Below, piece by piece: positions 13,716 through 27,846 of a stretch of 64,000 nucleotides of DNA; the stretch's first letter is position 1, and each line of letters begins with the position of its first letter. A model generated the notes under the pieces. The model ran no database searches, was not told where the DNA came from, and saw only the letters and a program-made list of their open reading frames with translations. A program made the translations under genes and the position numbers. Source of the DNA: Leucogyrophana mollusca (taxonomy: Eukaryota > Basidiomycota > Agaricomycetes > Boletales); contig MU266362.1 in assembly GCA_021014945.1 (NCBI GenBank), positions 1-64,000 of the forward strand, written 5' to 3'.

Positions 13716-14562
13716 ATGGCTGATGCAGTTCCATCCAATTCGCTCGGGCTTGATTTCGACAGTTTGCAGATAAATGACCCTCCGGAGCCGTCATCTCCCA
13801 CAGAGACTCCTAATGCAGATTCAAAAGGCGAGCAGTCAGAGAGCGCGGGGTTCGCGCCGACCGACGCGAAAGAGAAGAAAAAGCCATACATAAACCCTGA
13901 GCGCGTCAAGACAGGCGGCGCGCAACGAGTGGGTTCACTTATTTGCACTCGGGTTTTGTTGGCGCCACCTAATCCTCGCTTTAGGAGAAATTGAGCGAGG
14001 AAGAACTTGCTGAGCGTATGCTCCGGATCAAGGGCCAGAACGAGAAGATCAAACAAAGACGACTGGTATGTTGTCACTTACTCGACAGTTATCCTTGTAA
14101 CTGACCCCGGTATGATAGGACGTTCAAGCAGACGAAGATGCGTTTAAGCAGACTCAGGAGGAAGAGCGAATACGTCAAGCACAGAGACGGAAAGTGCAGG
14201 AGCATGTGGATCGCACTCGTGAACAAAACGCTCGGAGAAAGATGGACAAGATTCAGAGCCGTGAATGGGATTCTGGAAAGCCGACCGGGGACTGGAAACA
14301 GGCGAAAAGACCCGTTGCAGCCGCAGAAAGCCTTGAACACTCCACCAGTCCGACATCCCTGGAGCCGAGAGGTGGTAAACCACGGGGTGGTGCACGAGGT
14401 GGCGGATCTTCAAGGGGAAGGGGTAGGGGGAGAGGCGTCAGCGTTGACGGGGGCGGAAACCCGGCTGGTGACAGGAAGAGTGCTCCCTCTGATGATGCGG
14501 GTGAAGCAAAGGTTGAAGCATCTTCCACCTCGGAAGCAGCACCCACAGAGGCCCTTTCGTGA
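13716..14562 (+). CDS. Coiled-coil, RGG-rich protein (CCDC9-like)
   Basis: The start is ATG 13716 (MADAVPSNSLGLDFD). The acidic, Pro/Ser-rich head contains NPERVKTGG. After an intron near 13926-13985 a charged helix follows (SEEELAERMLRIKGQNEKIK), then after another intron near 14065-14118 a long Gln/Glu/Arg-rich coiled coil and the motif SREWDSGKP. The C-terminus (about 14370-14460) is a run of RGG/RGRG repeats, typical of RNA-binding or arginine-methylated segments. The short helix and the WDSGK element resemble the exon-junction-associated CCDC9 family, but that match is from memory and weak. An RNA-related role is inference. The stop is TGA at 14560-14562. Confidence 0.8.
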
Positions 14563-14926
14563 TCTTTACACTCGGCCAAACTTTATTCAATTGACGAACA
14601 TCATACGCTGCACGCAACCCTTATTGTAACGTGTACTCACGATTTCATGATCCCTGTCGATGGAAACGGGCAGCATGTAGCTCAGTGTCTTCTTGTATTT
14701 TTCTTCTCATGACCATTTTTTCATACTGATAACTACCTTTTGTTTTGTCGGACGGTACATTGATACATTTTGTGCTTTGCTTTTGTAGCAATGTTGTGCT
14801 ACAACTTAATACACAACCTGAAGCTGAAGCGCTGACCAAGCATAATTTCGAGAACGCACTTTTCAATTTCGTACACTTCACACTAGTTCCCCGACACTCC
14901 ATAGTCCCTTTTGTGCAATCGTCGGG
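14563..14926. other. Spacer before SDA1
   Basis: About 360 bp between two plus-strand genes. It is AT-rich near 14690-14780 and has no supported gene. It should contain the 3' UTR of the upstream gene and the SDA1 promoter. Confidence 0.4.
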
Positions 14927-17568
14927 ATGGGTCGCGGAGTCCTCCTAACTTCAAACCTTCCACAGTTGCAGAACCTGATCAAGCGCGACCCGGCTGCCTA
15001 CAAGGAAGAGTTCCTTCAGCAATGGAACCATTATGATAGCATACGCCAAATCTTTCAGATAAATCCCGACGAGCAGGCTCAGCACTTCAGGGAACTCGTC
15101 TCCTTCATTTCTCAAGTCCGTCCTGTCTGATTGTCCAGAAAAGCGCCGTTTGACTTCATCACAGGTCGCACAATGTTATCCGAAAGAGACAGCAGACTTT
15201 CCATCTCATCTTTCTGCCCTCCTTATCGAACACTATGGAAGTCTCTCTTCAGATACTCGAAAAACTTTGGTGCAGAATCTGGTCATGCTACGCAACAAGG
15301 ACGTTATTACCTCCATCGAGTATGTTTTTGTCGTGTTCATCGTATTTTGACATTTAGCCATCTTCAGACTCCTGAAATCGTTATTCCCTCTTCTTCCGAG
15401 GACAACGTCACCTGTTCTACGTGGATTTATCCGCAAGACTATACTTTCCGACATCAAGAATGCGAACATGCACTCCAAAAACCACAAGCTAAACCGCGCA
15501 GTGCAGGCTATGCTATTCGGAATGGTCGAGCGCGGGATGGAAGGCGAAGTTGTAGGCGATAAAGGAAAACTTCGTGCTACCACCGGTCCCACCAGCGACC
15601 GCACCGCCAACAACGGAGAGGATGCCATGTGGGCTGTAATCCTTACCAAAGAACTGTGGAGAAAGAGCATATGGTAAATTTTTACTTTCCCTTCAGCGTT
15701 CTGGGATAGCCTGATTCAATTCCAGGACGGATGCGAAGCCTGTTTCAATCGTTGCCTTGGGGTGTTTCCATCCTGTGATGAAGGTGCAGAGCGCCTCCAT
15801 TCATTTCTTTTTGGGGAGCGACGATGACAAAGAAGATAGCGACGACGAAGAGGAGGTATGGAGTTACATAAACAGTGATGTCGCTTTTCACGCAAGTAAT
15901 TTTAGGCAGCGGATGTCAGAGCCCTTCATCACAGGCGCGAGATTAACAAAAAGACGCGCAGCGGTGACAAGAAGCTGCAAAAGAAACTCAATGTCGCCAA
16001 AAAAGTACGTTATCTGCATACCTTCTCTTACTATGACCTGACACTCCCCAGAAAAAGCATAGTCACAAAAACGAACCTTCTACTCCCAATTTCCCCGCTC
16101 TTCAAATTCTCAACGATCCGCAAACATTTGCTGAGAAACTGTACGACATCCTCAATCGCTACGACAAGCGGTTTTCACTCGACCACAAGATCCTCGTCAT
16201 GCAGCTCCTGTCACGGGTTATGGGGGCCCACAAGCTCTGCGTCCTTGGTTTTTACACGTATATCATGAAGTATCTCACCTATCATCAGCTGCGCGTGCCC
16301 GCAATTCTTGTTGCATTGGCTCAGTCTGCCCATGATCTCACCCCTCCTGACGTACTCACACCAGTTATACGTAAACTGGCCCAAGAATTCGTTCATCCAG
16401 GAGTGGGGAGTGAAGTTATTGCGGCTGGCATTAATGCTATACGTGAAGTCTGCCGGAGGCAGCCGTGGTCGATGGAGGATGATCTCCTCGGCGACCTCGT
16501 GGAATACCGGAAGAGTAGAGACAAGGCTGTGACGTCTGCGGCCCGTGGCCTACTCCAGCTCTACCGCGAGATCAACCCCGGCATGTTGAAACGTCGGGAG
16601 CGAGTCAGTGTCGCCCCCCTCTACGACTGCACAGGAGTCTGTATTAACCTTTGCGCAGGGAAAAGATGCTAGTATCGGAATGACCAAAGGTGTCCAGCCG
16701 CTAGCTTTTGGGCACAGTGCAGATGCTGCAGTCGACATTGAAGGGCTATCGGTATATCTAGTCTATTTCTCCTCCCGATCGCACTGACTTCTTCTGTAGC
16801 TTCTGGAAGATCACCTGAGAAAGCTCCGTGAAGAAACAGGTGACGGGGCCGAAGAAGACAGCGAAGCGGCCTGGAAAGATTGGGACGTTGAATCAGACTC
16901 AGAATCAGACTCGGATTCAGAGGGCTGGATAGAAGTCGACACAGACGGAGACGACGATATAGAAGTCAGTGACAGCGAAGACGAGCGGGAAGAGTCGTCA
17001 TCGAAGATGACCGAGGAGCAACAACTAAATGAAAGCCGTGTATCCACCCTAGCCACAACCAAGGTTGGCCATGCGTCTCTTAGAGTCAACAGCCTCTTAA
17101 CCTCTTGGACTCTAGATCCTGACACCTGCAGATTTCGCGATGTTGAATGATCTGCGCATACAAGCTGCTACCGAAGCTGTTGAATCTGGTGGAGGCTCGA
17201 GAGCAAAACGCAAACTTGCCGCGCTGGAAGCTAACAAGAAGTCTATGCTCCAAGCTGGCCAGGAGGAAGGCTTGTTCGTCTCCGAAAATGATATACTGGG
17301 GCCTCGTAAAAAAGCCAAGGCGGATTATGCAGAGCGAATAGCGTCGATCGAAAAGGGTCGCGAAGGTCGCGAAAAATATGGATCGCTGAAAGGGAAGAAG
17401 AAAAAGGACGCGCCAAGCAGCTCTACCAATAGGGAGAAGGCTCGGAATAAGCCCATCATGATGATATTGAGCAGTGGAGCTGTTCGAAGCAAGAAGAAAG
17501 CTTCTTTGAGGGAAAAGCAGCAAAAGCTGAGGGCACATATTGACAAGGCGAAGAAGTCATACCGCTGA
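14927..17568 (+). CDS. SDA1: Ribosome biogenesis / 60S export protein SDA1
   Basis: Sda1 is an essential nuclear protein needed for maturation and export of the 60S ribosomal subunit and for passage through G1. The start is ATG 14927 ([20 protein letters not shown]), followed by [18 protein letters not shown]. Introns near 15115-15165, 15320-15368, 15675-15725 and others split a helical-repeat body with [18 protein letters not shown] and [17 protein letters not shown]. The body continues with [36 protein letters not shown] and [18 protein letters not shown], the most conserved part. An acidic stretch rich in Asp, Glu and Ser lies near 16850-17030. The basic C-terminus contains [28 protein letters not shown] and [20 protein letters not shown], ending in a TGA at 17566-17568. 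The length, near 740 residues, fits the family. Confidence 0.95.
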
Positions 17569-17702
17569 TTTATGTATTGTAGTGCTTTGGTAGTGCTATA
17601 CAAATCGATCCGATGTAGGTACGCGAAGCGTTGCCTGTGGTCTTCATACCGAGATAAATCTGGAACTCCAATTGGTGGATGGCAGGCCCCGCAGACGTCG
17701 GA

Positions 17703-18786
17703 TTAATCGAACTTCCCATTTCGGATTCTCTGAGCCATCTCGTAGCCTGAAGCAAAATATGAAAGTCTTGCGTCGACAACGAAACCCTGGTGCACGGAGA
17801 TCAGCGCCCTCAGTCATTTCGATTGGAATCCAATCTGACCTTCTTATCATATTCTGACATGCCCATGCATGAGAGTGACTCGACAGGGAGCACAAGAGCA
17901 AACTCACCTTTCAGCTCATCATTTAGCTTGTCAAGCGGGACTATGCGCTTAACGATGTGCTCGCCCTCATCGAGCTTCGAGTCTGGTGTCTCGAGCTTAT
18001 CTTCCAATGATACACTCACAACCACAAGCTTCATGTTTGCGTTGGTCATACCTGCTCAGAAAGAAGAATTAGATCAAAACATAGGTCAATTCGGCCTGTA
18101 AGAATCAGTTGGACAGGACCTGGATCACAGACGACAATTGGCGACGATTCGGTCACCCCTTCCGCTTTGTACCCAGTCTCCTCTTCCAGTTCACGAATGG
18201 CAGCATCCTCTGGTGTCTCGCCCTTGTCTATGAGGCCTGAGGAGGAGGTTATACGATTACGGAGGGATGCAATTGAAACAACCAAACCTGCCGGAAGTTC
18301 TGCGAGATAGCACAAGACTTAGAAATAGCGGCCTTGAATATGACATTTCACATGCCGATGATGACCTTATCAATGGGAGGTCGGTATTGTTCGATGATAA
18401 CCGTAGAGAGGGGGAAAGCGTTGGTCTTTGATCGAAGGATGGCTAAAATCGCAACAGCTGTGCAGTGCCATGGCTCAGGCGACAGTTTCCAGGACGGGGC
18501 TGGAATGTCGCGAACCGTCTATGCCAGATTTCCCTCGCGTTTTGCGCTCGGCGCATTCCCATACCCTCTAGCGGAGATATGAGGCAAGAACACTACAAAG
18601 CCCGTGGGAGGCGATGCGCGTACTGGTTTACCGTCTTCGTCGGTATAGTTAATTTTCTGCAGGGAGATCCATCTGTAAGATGACGGCGGCGCCAAGGATA
18701 AGTAACTTCCATTGGCATACTTCATATCCTCACTTTGCGTCTGAGCTGAGTAACTCCTCCGTCGAAGTGACCTTGGGGGACGGCAT
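17703..18786 (-). CDS. YSA1: Nudix hydrolase, ADP-sugar pyrophosphatase (YSA1/NUDT5 type)
   Basis: This family hydrolyses ADP-ribose and related ADP-sugars to AMP and sugar phosphate. Spliced by eye from ATG 18786, the protein reads [64 protein letters not shown], and [19 protein letters not shown]. The Nudix box GLIDKGE, then TPEDAAI and REL-EEETGY, fits the pattern G-x5-E-x7-RE-U-x-EE-x-GU exactly. The last exon gives [20 protein letters not shown] and IRNGKFD, with TAA 17703-17705. Six or more short introns are needed. One (18300-18355) has a GC donor instead of GT. It is convergent with SDA1, 135 bp apart. Confidence 0.9.
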
Positions 18787-19118
18787 ACACGTCTGTGCGA
18801 ACCTGTGGTATTGCTGTGGTAGGTTGATAAGTTTCGTATCAGTGGCGGGAGGAAGGGTATATGCTCCACCAATTAGTCGGCTTTAATGGTCTTTACACGA
18901 GTGTAATTGGGATGACGAGGTGCGCAGTGCATGTAATTTCACGCTGCCACTCTATAATCTATAATTATGATGCAAGCAGGCTTTCAGGCAAAATCAAGTA
19001 TAAATCCCTGTAACACGCAGACACTCCCCAAGCTATGACAACTTTCACTTGCAATCTACTTGCACATGTGGCACCGGTCGCACCGCATGCCTGATGTATA
19101 TGATACAAATTGGGAGTT
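18787..19118. other. Spacer between GAL7 3' end and the Nudix gene
   Basis: About 330 bp between two minus-strand genes. No gene is seen. It should hold the Nudix promoter. Confidence 0.4.
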
Positions 19119-20494
19119 TCACTGACTGTGAAGCACAGCGCCCTCCCCCCTCATGAGGTAATGTACCTCCGAACAGTCTCTGAGCCTCTGCGCAGCTTGT
19201 TCAGGGGTAAGATCGCGTTGATGTTCCGCCATGACTTCGAAACTTGACGAAATTGCGTGTGAGCGAACAACAAGAAGCTCATCAGGGTTTTCATCGCTCA
19301 CCCGGCACAGAACTTCCGAACGCTCGCGCTTCGTAACAAGGGGGGCTCAAAGTGAACATGGAGATGCGCCACGTCATCCTCGTCTTCCAAAAGTGTACCT
19401 CCTTCTTCGCGAGGAGGGACGGGGCGTTGGTGTATTCCCATCGCGTAGGCGAACGAACATGAAAACAGGTTGTCGTACCGCTTTGTAACACGGGACATGA
19501 TGTCGGCGAATGACGTTTTCTCGGCCACATTCAGATGACACAGGGATGATATGTGCCTTTGATACGGAAGGACTGTGTGCAAGGAGAAACTTTAGGGGTA
19601 ATATCCGCTAGGTGGGGGTAGGGGTGCTCACCCATCACTTCAAATGGCCAGTATGCCCACCATGGAACCAAGGCTACCCAATGATCATTCTTGATGACAA
19701 CTCGTCCCTCATTTTCTGGCATAAAGAATTCGTAGTGAACGTATTCACAGAGTAAACACGGATGACCATGTGGCCCTTTCGGGGCTTTGGAGGCCACGGA
19801 GGTGGAAGAAGCGTACCGCTTCAGAGATGCCAGCTCATTTGCCGGTAAAGTTGGGACAGTAGAGAGCGACCACACTTGGCTATGTGGGTGGGGATTTGAA
19901 CAACCCATTATGGCACCTTTATTCTATATCGTCATTGTGAGAGATTACGTGCTGGGTACTTGATGGGCAATAATCACCTCGAATATCTGTACATATTGGA
20001 TTCCGGTTTCTTTCCCGCGTTTAAGATAAACCTGCATCCATGTTTCGATGATCTTTTCGACGTCGGGGAGAGAGAGCGTCGGGAGACTGAGATCATGCCT
20101 AGGGTGGAAGCACACAACGTCACACCCGCCCTGTACAGGCTCCACGGTCAAAAGGGGGTGGAGACTCGGTGGTGCAATGGGTCCAGGAGGGGGTAGGACA
20201 GCCGAATAGTCATTCTCGAAGACCATTGTCGACTCATAGGCGTCGTTCTTCTTGCCTCCTGCGCGGGTGTTCCCGGGACAGAGATAGCATCCCGGATCGT
20301 ACTTTGGCAGATCGGACGGCTGGGCAGCTTCAATCTGGCCGAGCCAAGGTCTCTTTGTGCGATGGGGAGATACCAGGATGTGCTGGTTGGTCAAAGGGTT
20401 GACTGTATGCAAATTTTAATCATCGCATTCGTGAGCCGGATCGCAAGCACATACGCCGTCTGTGGGGATGAGTTGTCGGGTCGAACTCTGTCAT
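19119..20494 (-). CDS. GAL7: Galactose-1-phosphate uridylyltransferase
   Basis: GALT transfers UMP from UDP-glucose to galactose-1-phosphate in the Leloir pathway (cytosol). Exon 1 from ATG 20494 gives MTEFDPTTHPHRR, spliced to VNPLTNQHILVSPHRTKRPW. Then come DLPKYDPGCYLCPGN with its zinc-site Cys pair, and FENDYSAV. The nucleophile region reads GCSNPHPHSQVWS (near 19895), with the active-site HPH; Ser after HPH is a tolerated variant. Later exons have NDHWVALVPWWAYWPFE, the sequence SFAYAMGIHQRP and DVAHLHVHFEPPLLRSASVR. The final exon (after an intron near 19240-19305) has FEVMAEHQRDLTPEQAAQRL, ending at 19119. The tail after CSEVHYL is about 12 residues longer than usual. GAL1 and GAL10 are not in this window, so there is no visible GAL cluster. 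Confidence 0.95.
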
Positions 20495-20809
20495 GGTGAT
20501 AAGAACTAAGCACTTGTCACTTGGGCGATTGAGGTATAGAGGGTGAGAGAGGGCAATCGGCGAGCCGTGAACAATTTATCTGCGAGAGAATTTTTTTGAG
20601 GGATGTGAGAGGAAGAGTCGAGATGAGAATGAACGTTTCATTGTCAGTCTCCGGCCGCTGGATGCTCATGATATTCTCTGCGTGAGTTGGCAGATCCGGA
20701 CCGTGGCTTGCGGGCACTGGTGACCTGTTTTGGACTCCTGATACCCTGTTTGCGGCTGGTGGCTATCTGGGGGCCCTGCCTCTCTCCAAAGTGGTCACTC
20801 ATCTCGGCC
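20495..20809. promoter_or_regulatory. Shared promoter of GAL7 and the DDX41-like gene
   Basis: A 315-bp head-to-head spacer between starts at 20494 (minus) and 20810 (plus). No coding sequence is supported. I did not find a clear Gal4-type CGG-N11-CCG site by eye. Confidence 0.4.
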
Positions 20810-23128
<2,319 letters not shown>

Positions 23129-23334
23129 GGTGGGTGTTCCGTGCCGTGTACACTGGCTTTGGTGTCACGGTTGTTCGACCCGTTTCCAGAATTAATATTG
23201 CATCGATATCGTAATGTTTAGGACTACATAACGTGTGATTGACGAGAGATGACTCTGTCACTGTGATGTACGCTATCACTGGTGGCGCGAAGGAACTAAG
23301 CTGGTATCCAAGATCTGCTATAGCGCATACAGCA

Positions 23335-26300
23335 CTAGGATTTTCCCCCGAAATCGAAATCTCTGTGCATTCTGGCCGAGTCAAAAGACTTGGAAGGTCT
23401 CCTCTGCCTCGGACTGAGAGGGGGGGGGGGCGCTTTAAATGCGTGAGATACAGTTTCATAGCAACATCAACGCACCTTGGAGAACTGGCCCTACTGGTCG
23501 CTGCTTTGCAAACTTCCCAAAACGCTTTCCCGTACGCCGCTGACTTTTGCTGCGTGAGCTGGAGGTCCCCTTCGTAGGAGGTGCCCAGTGCTTCCTCAAA
23601 CGCAACGCGATCTTGAAGAGTGCGAGCCTGTCAGGTATATGGCAGGAGGGGAGTGGGAGGGAGGGGGCATACCAGTCGGACGCAGAACCGCAATGAGCTC
23701 TAATGCGGCATCGTCGAAAATGTCGTCGACAGGAACTTGATCTTTGTCAGAGAGCTAGTAATGACTTCACTATAAGCCTTCCAGTGATAGCTAACATGCA
23801 ATGCCTGCCTGTTGACGTAGCGCCTTCAAATCGCTGAAGAGACGTTGCTCGTCAGTCATCCCATCTGATGCGAGCGAGTCCGGTGCGAACTCTTCCTGAT
23901 TCGGTCTTCCGGAAGGCGCTTGAGAACTTGAAGCAACGGGAACGAATGAATTATCATCCGCATCTTTGATGCGCTCGAAGTCGGAAAACTGATCAACCTC
24001 ATCGTCGTCGTCTTGGTATAAGCTTGCATATTGCTGCTGTTCCAAGACCTTCTGCTTTCCATTTTGTGCGCCTCGTCTCGATGTTATGGTCTTCTTCTTC
24101 GAAGGCCTGGACATAGATAGTGCTGTACCTGTGTCGTCGACTCTGAATTTCAGGACTATTTTGAGTTTCCCGTCGGTGCATTCTTTTGCACCCCGACCGA
24201 GCTTTGGTGGCCTGTCAGTAGAGAAAATCCGGTGAAATAGGAGGTCACGCACCTGGAGATAGTCTTGCGTCCACCCCGAAACCACAACCCTATCTACGCA
24301 GAAGATGTTCAGCGTCATCATTGCGGTGAGGAGTCGATCGATTGTATCCGAGTCCAAGTGACGACCAGCTCCGAATAATGATAATTTTTCGTGACCTAAT
24401 CCTCGGACCTTCTGGTTTTTGCTTCCACGATAGACGTCCTTGAGCTGGTTGAGGGTGAAATGATTGGCGGAGGCAGACATCTGGTTGAATAAATGGATGG
24501 CGTTCAGCCCATCGGGGGTGTAGTCCTGCTCTTTCGCCTTCCCACCCTTGCAGCAATTATCGCAGCTCTTGTGGCAGTCCTTGGCGTCGAAGACCTCTCC
24601 AAAATGGGAAAGCACGAGGGAGCGGCGACAGTCGACGCTGTTGGAGCAGTATCCAACGACATTTCGAAGCTCCTCTTCCAGACGATTCTTCTCTGCCGCG
24701 GGGAGCGTCCTATCTCTATCGCTGCGGATCATACCGAGTAAAGCCGTTGCGTCCTTATAAGCGTAGACTGAATGAAAGTCAGCGATGTACCGGTATAGCC
24801 GGTCTTCGCACTCAACGTACAGAGAACACAATCAGAGGGCTGACCATCTCGCCCTGCGCGTCCTGTTTCTTGGTAGTATCTAGACGTTACGTGTAAGTTT
24901 TGGTGGGATCACGCCGCCGTCGGCTGTACTAGTAAGCGTACCCATCCATCGACTTTGGTATAGTGTGGTGGATGACAAATCGAACTGAAAGAGTCGGTAA
25001 ATCCAGGGATGGTGGGAGAACTGTTGCTGACAGTAACAGACTCACCGTCTGCTTTATCGATCCCCATGCCGAAGGCAATCTGTGCGGTAGAGTCAGACGG
25101 GAGGGGATAGCAGGGGTAAATATCACGAACCGTAGCAACAATGATGTTGAACTTTTTCGATTGCCAGTCAACCTGGGTGGCCTCGCGCTCCTTCGAATCC
25201 AGACCAGCGTGGTAATGCCTTGCTGAGAGGCTGTAATCTGCGCGAAGTTGCTGCGCGACTTCTTCGCAGTCGTTTCGCGAAAAACAGTACACAATGCCTG
25301 TGTCGTTGTGGTGTTGAGATTGAATGTACGCGGCGACCATTTGGATTGATTTCTTCTTCGTGCCCGGCTTTTCGCGGACCTCGTAGTGAAGATTACTTCG
25401 GTTGAATGACTGCGTGAGAGTAACGGGGTCTCGCAGGGAAAGGCTGTTGACAATGTCTTGGATGGTGGACTTATTGGCCGTCGCGGTGAGGGCCATGATA
25501 GGAACATCTGGATAACGCTCACGAAGGACGTGTAGCATGGCATACTGCGACGACGATTCAGTCGGCCGCATGGGGATGGACCCGGAGCAGGACAGTATGA
25601 AGCTGTGGACGTACCGCGTCGCGAAAATCGCGTCCCCAGCTCGCGATAACATGAGCCTCGTCAACCACGAACCGCGCCAGTAGCTTTCCTTCGTACAGTT
25701 CCGTCAGGATGCTCTGCACCTGGTTGCTTTCCTGCAGCTTTTCTGGCGTGATGTACACGATATCAGGCTTCTGGGCGCTTCTCAGTCGTCGAGCAGTGTC
25801 CCAAGCCTCCTCACTGGATGTAGCAGCAGATCCAAGACAACGTGCGTCAATCTTCTTGCCTCGAAGCGCCGCCACCTGGTCGGAGATCAAGGCCACGAGC
25901 GGGGAAAATACAAAAGTCACGCCCTGTGTCCTCCCCGTCTTGCAGACCGCAGGCAACTGATAACATAAGCTCTTCCCCCCTCCAGTTGGCATCAGCACAA
26001 AGACGTCCTTTCCGTCCAGGGTCGCGTTAATGGCCTCGAGCTGATTCTTGCGGAAGGAATCAAGGTTGAACCTTCCCTTAAGCACGGAGATGACCTCTGG
26101 ATAATATGGCGAAGCCGTGCTGTCAACGCGACAGGCTGTCGCTGTCGCTGGTTCAGAGCCTACAACAGTCAAAGCGGAAGACGTCGTCGCTACTTGGGAT
26201 TCAGACTCATGCTGGGGCCCGGGCGGAGGACCAACCGCATCCCAGTATCCGTCATCGCTGTCTGGAACAAGTATTTCCTCAGGTGAATTGTGTATTGAGT

Positions 26301-27545
26301 GAGACTCATCCTCTATCACTTGTACGATGGAGGAGTTGGCAGTGGTGGTGTTCTGGCTCAGAGCTGTTGAGGTTGAGGTTGAGGCCGACGATGACGGTAC
26401 CGACGCCCCGGCGCGCACGAAGTCAGGAGTGCGAGAACGAAACGGTGTGGACGCGGAGGGCATGTGAGGCGGGATGGGCTCCTTGGCCTTGCAACGAGCA
26501 AGCTGCTGCTTGATCGCTTCGACGCGCTTGTCCAGTTGCAACCTGAAGGTCATCTGAGTTACAGCCCCCAGCCGAGTGGTGGGAGTACATACCCGATCGC
26601 GGAGAACATGGCTAAGTCTGAATCTGTGCCATTCTGGTGGTGCTCCAGCATGTTATTCAATATGTGTACCCGAAGATCGTTGTTAGCAGATAGCAGGGCC
26701 TTCAATGATACCGCGGATTGCTGGATATCGCAGAAGATATAAGGGGCGACTGAATAATAGAAGGGACGTTCTCACAGTTTGCAGATCGGAGTGGTCCAGT
26801 AGCGGAGCCCACCCCTGCGAGCCCGCCAGGCCCTGCCGGCTTGCAGTTTTCTTCGGCACACCATTTTCAAAGGGCGAAAACGGGTCGGAGAGCGCGTCTA
26901 CATGCACATGTGCACTCGCTACATTCGAAAGTTCTGCGTCGCTGGACATGTCTTTACGCCTGGGAGCCCAGGTTCGCGAGATCGGGTCGACAAGTCCTTC
27001 GATCACACCACTTAGTTCAGGAAGATTCTCTTTAGTGGCTATATCATGCTTGATGCGCTTCAAGGGATGAGCTTGTTCGCCAGCACCTGGAAAGTCAGAC
27101 GAGGACCGCTTGCTCGGCACGTTGCTCGACACGTCGGGAGTCGACTCATCTGAGGATATGTCAATGACTTGGCGCTGGTTGGGCACCGAAGAACTAAGTT
27201 TCCTTCCGAATCCGGGGGTAGAGAAAGCCGGAAGAGCGTTAGGAGACGAACTCGAGTGCTTGCGCGCTGCAGGAGGGTGAGTCTGGGACCAGTGTATGGT
27301 CGCATGGACGAGCAACTCACTCGTGACATTGTTAGGAACTGACGAAGTTGAAGGTGCACTTGGCTTAAACTTAGACGATGACTGCCATTTTATTAGTTGA
27401 TCTCAGAGCAGCATGGGCGACAAGATCACACCTTCTTTGCACTGGTGCTTGGCGTCGTTGGATGGGCACCAAGGACCGACGTCGTTCCTCCATGGGTCTT
27501 CGGCCTGCGACGTAGATCCGCTAGATTGGTCTGAGGAGTAGACAT
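23335..27545 (-). CDS. SGS1: RecQ helicase, BLM/Sgs1 type
   Basis: This family of 3'-5' DNA helicases dissolves double Holliday junctions with Top3-Rmi1 and restarts stalled forks in the nucleus. From ATG 27545 (MSTPQTNLADLRRRPKTHGG), about 400 disordered residues contain QVIDISSDESTPDVSS. The helicase core follows: LDSFRKNQLEAINATLDGKD, Walker A MPTGGGKSLCYQ, DEAH in VVDEAHVIASWGRDFR, ALTATA, FGMGIDKAD, and QETGRAGRDG across an intron near 24900. The zinc-binding part has CSNSVDCRR and KDCHKSCDNC, and an RQC-like segment follows near 24220-24560. The HRDC-like domain (about 23520-23745) reads VPVDDIFDDAALELIAVLRP, then TDRVAFEEALG and KSAAYGKAFWEVC. After a polypyrimidine acceptor (11 G on plus at 23420-23430), the last exon gives RRPSKSFDSARMHRDFDFGG and TAG 23335-23337. 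The total is roughly 1,150 residues. A rearranged paralogue lies at 57922-59939. Confidence 0.93.
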
Positions 27546-27846
27546 ATTATGAACTTCCCAAGAGGAAAGGAGAACAAGACGATGGAAATGTAGGCCTGAG
27601 CAGAGTAACAATGGAATGATCAGCTCAAACGTTTTGGGCAATCAAGCTGTCGCGTCTGTGGCTGAGCAGCGCAGTGCACGTGCAGCCATTACTTATATGT
27701 TCATCCGACGTCCACGCCGCACTCGCGTTCGTATCTCCATTAGCATTACTACCTAAAGTACCCTCGTCCTGTCGTACGCGACTAGCCCTTCGACCTCTGG
27801 AGACCCCCTTCTTCATCTAATACTGGTGACGTTGCGACTTTCGGAA
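27546..27846. promoter_or_regulatory. Shared promoter of the RecQ gene and NUF2
   Basis: A 301-bp head-to-head spacer with no supported coding sequence. One regulatory region must serve a recombination helicase and a kinetochore gene, both expected to peak in S/M phase. I did not find a clear cell-cycle box (ACGCGT) at full match by eye. Confidence 0.4.

Noticed and set aside
23420..23430. Run of 11 G, considered as a sequencing artefact or G-quadruplex signal
   Set aside because: On the minus strand it forms the polypyrimidine tract of the last RecQ intron, directly before CTCTCAG, so it has an ordinary explanation.
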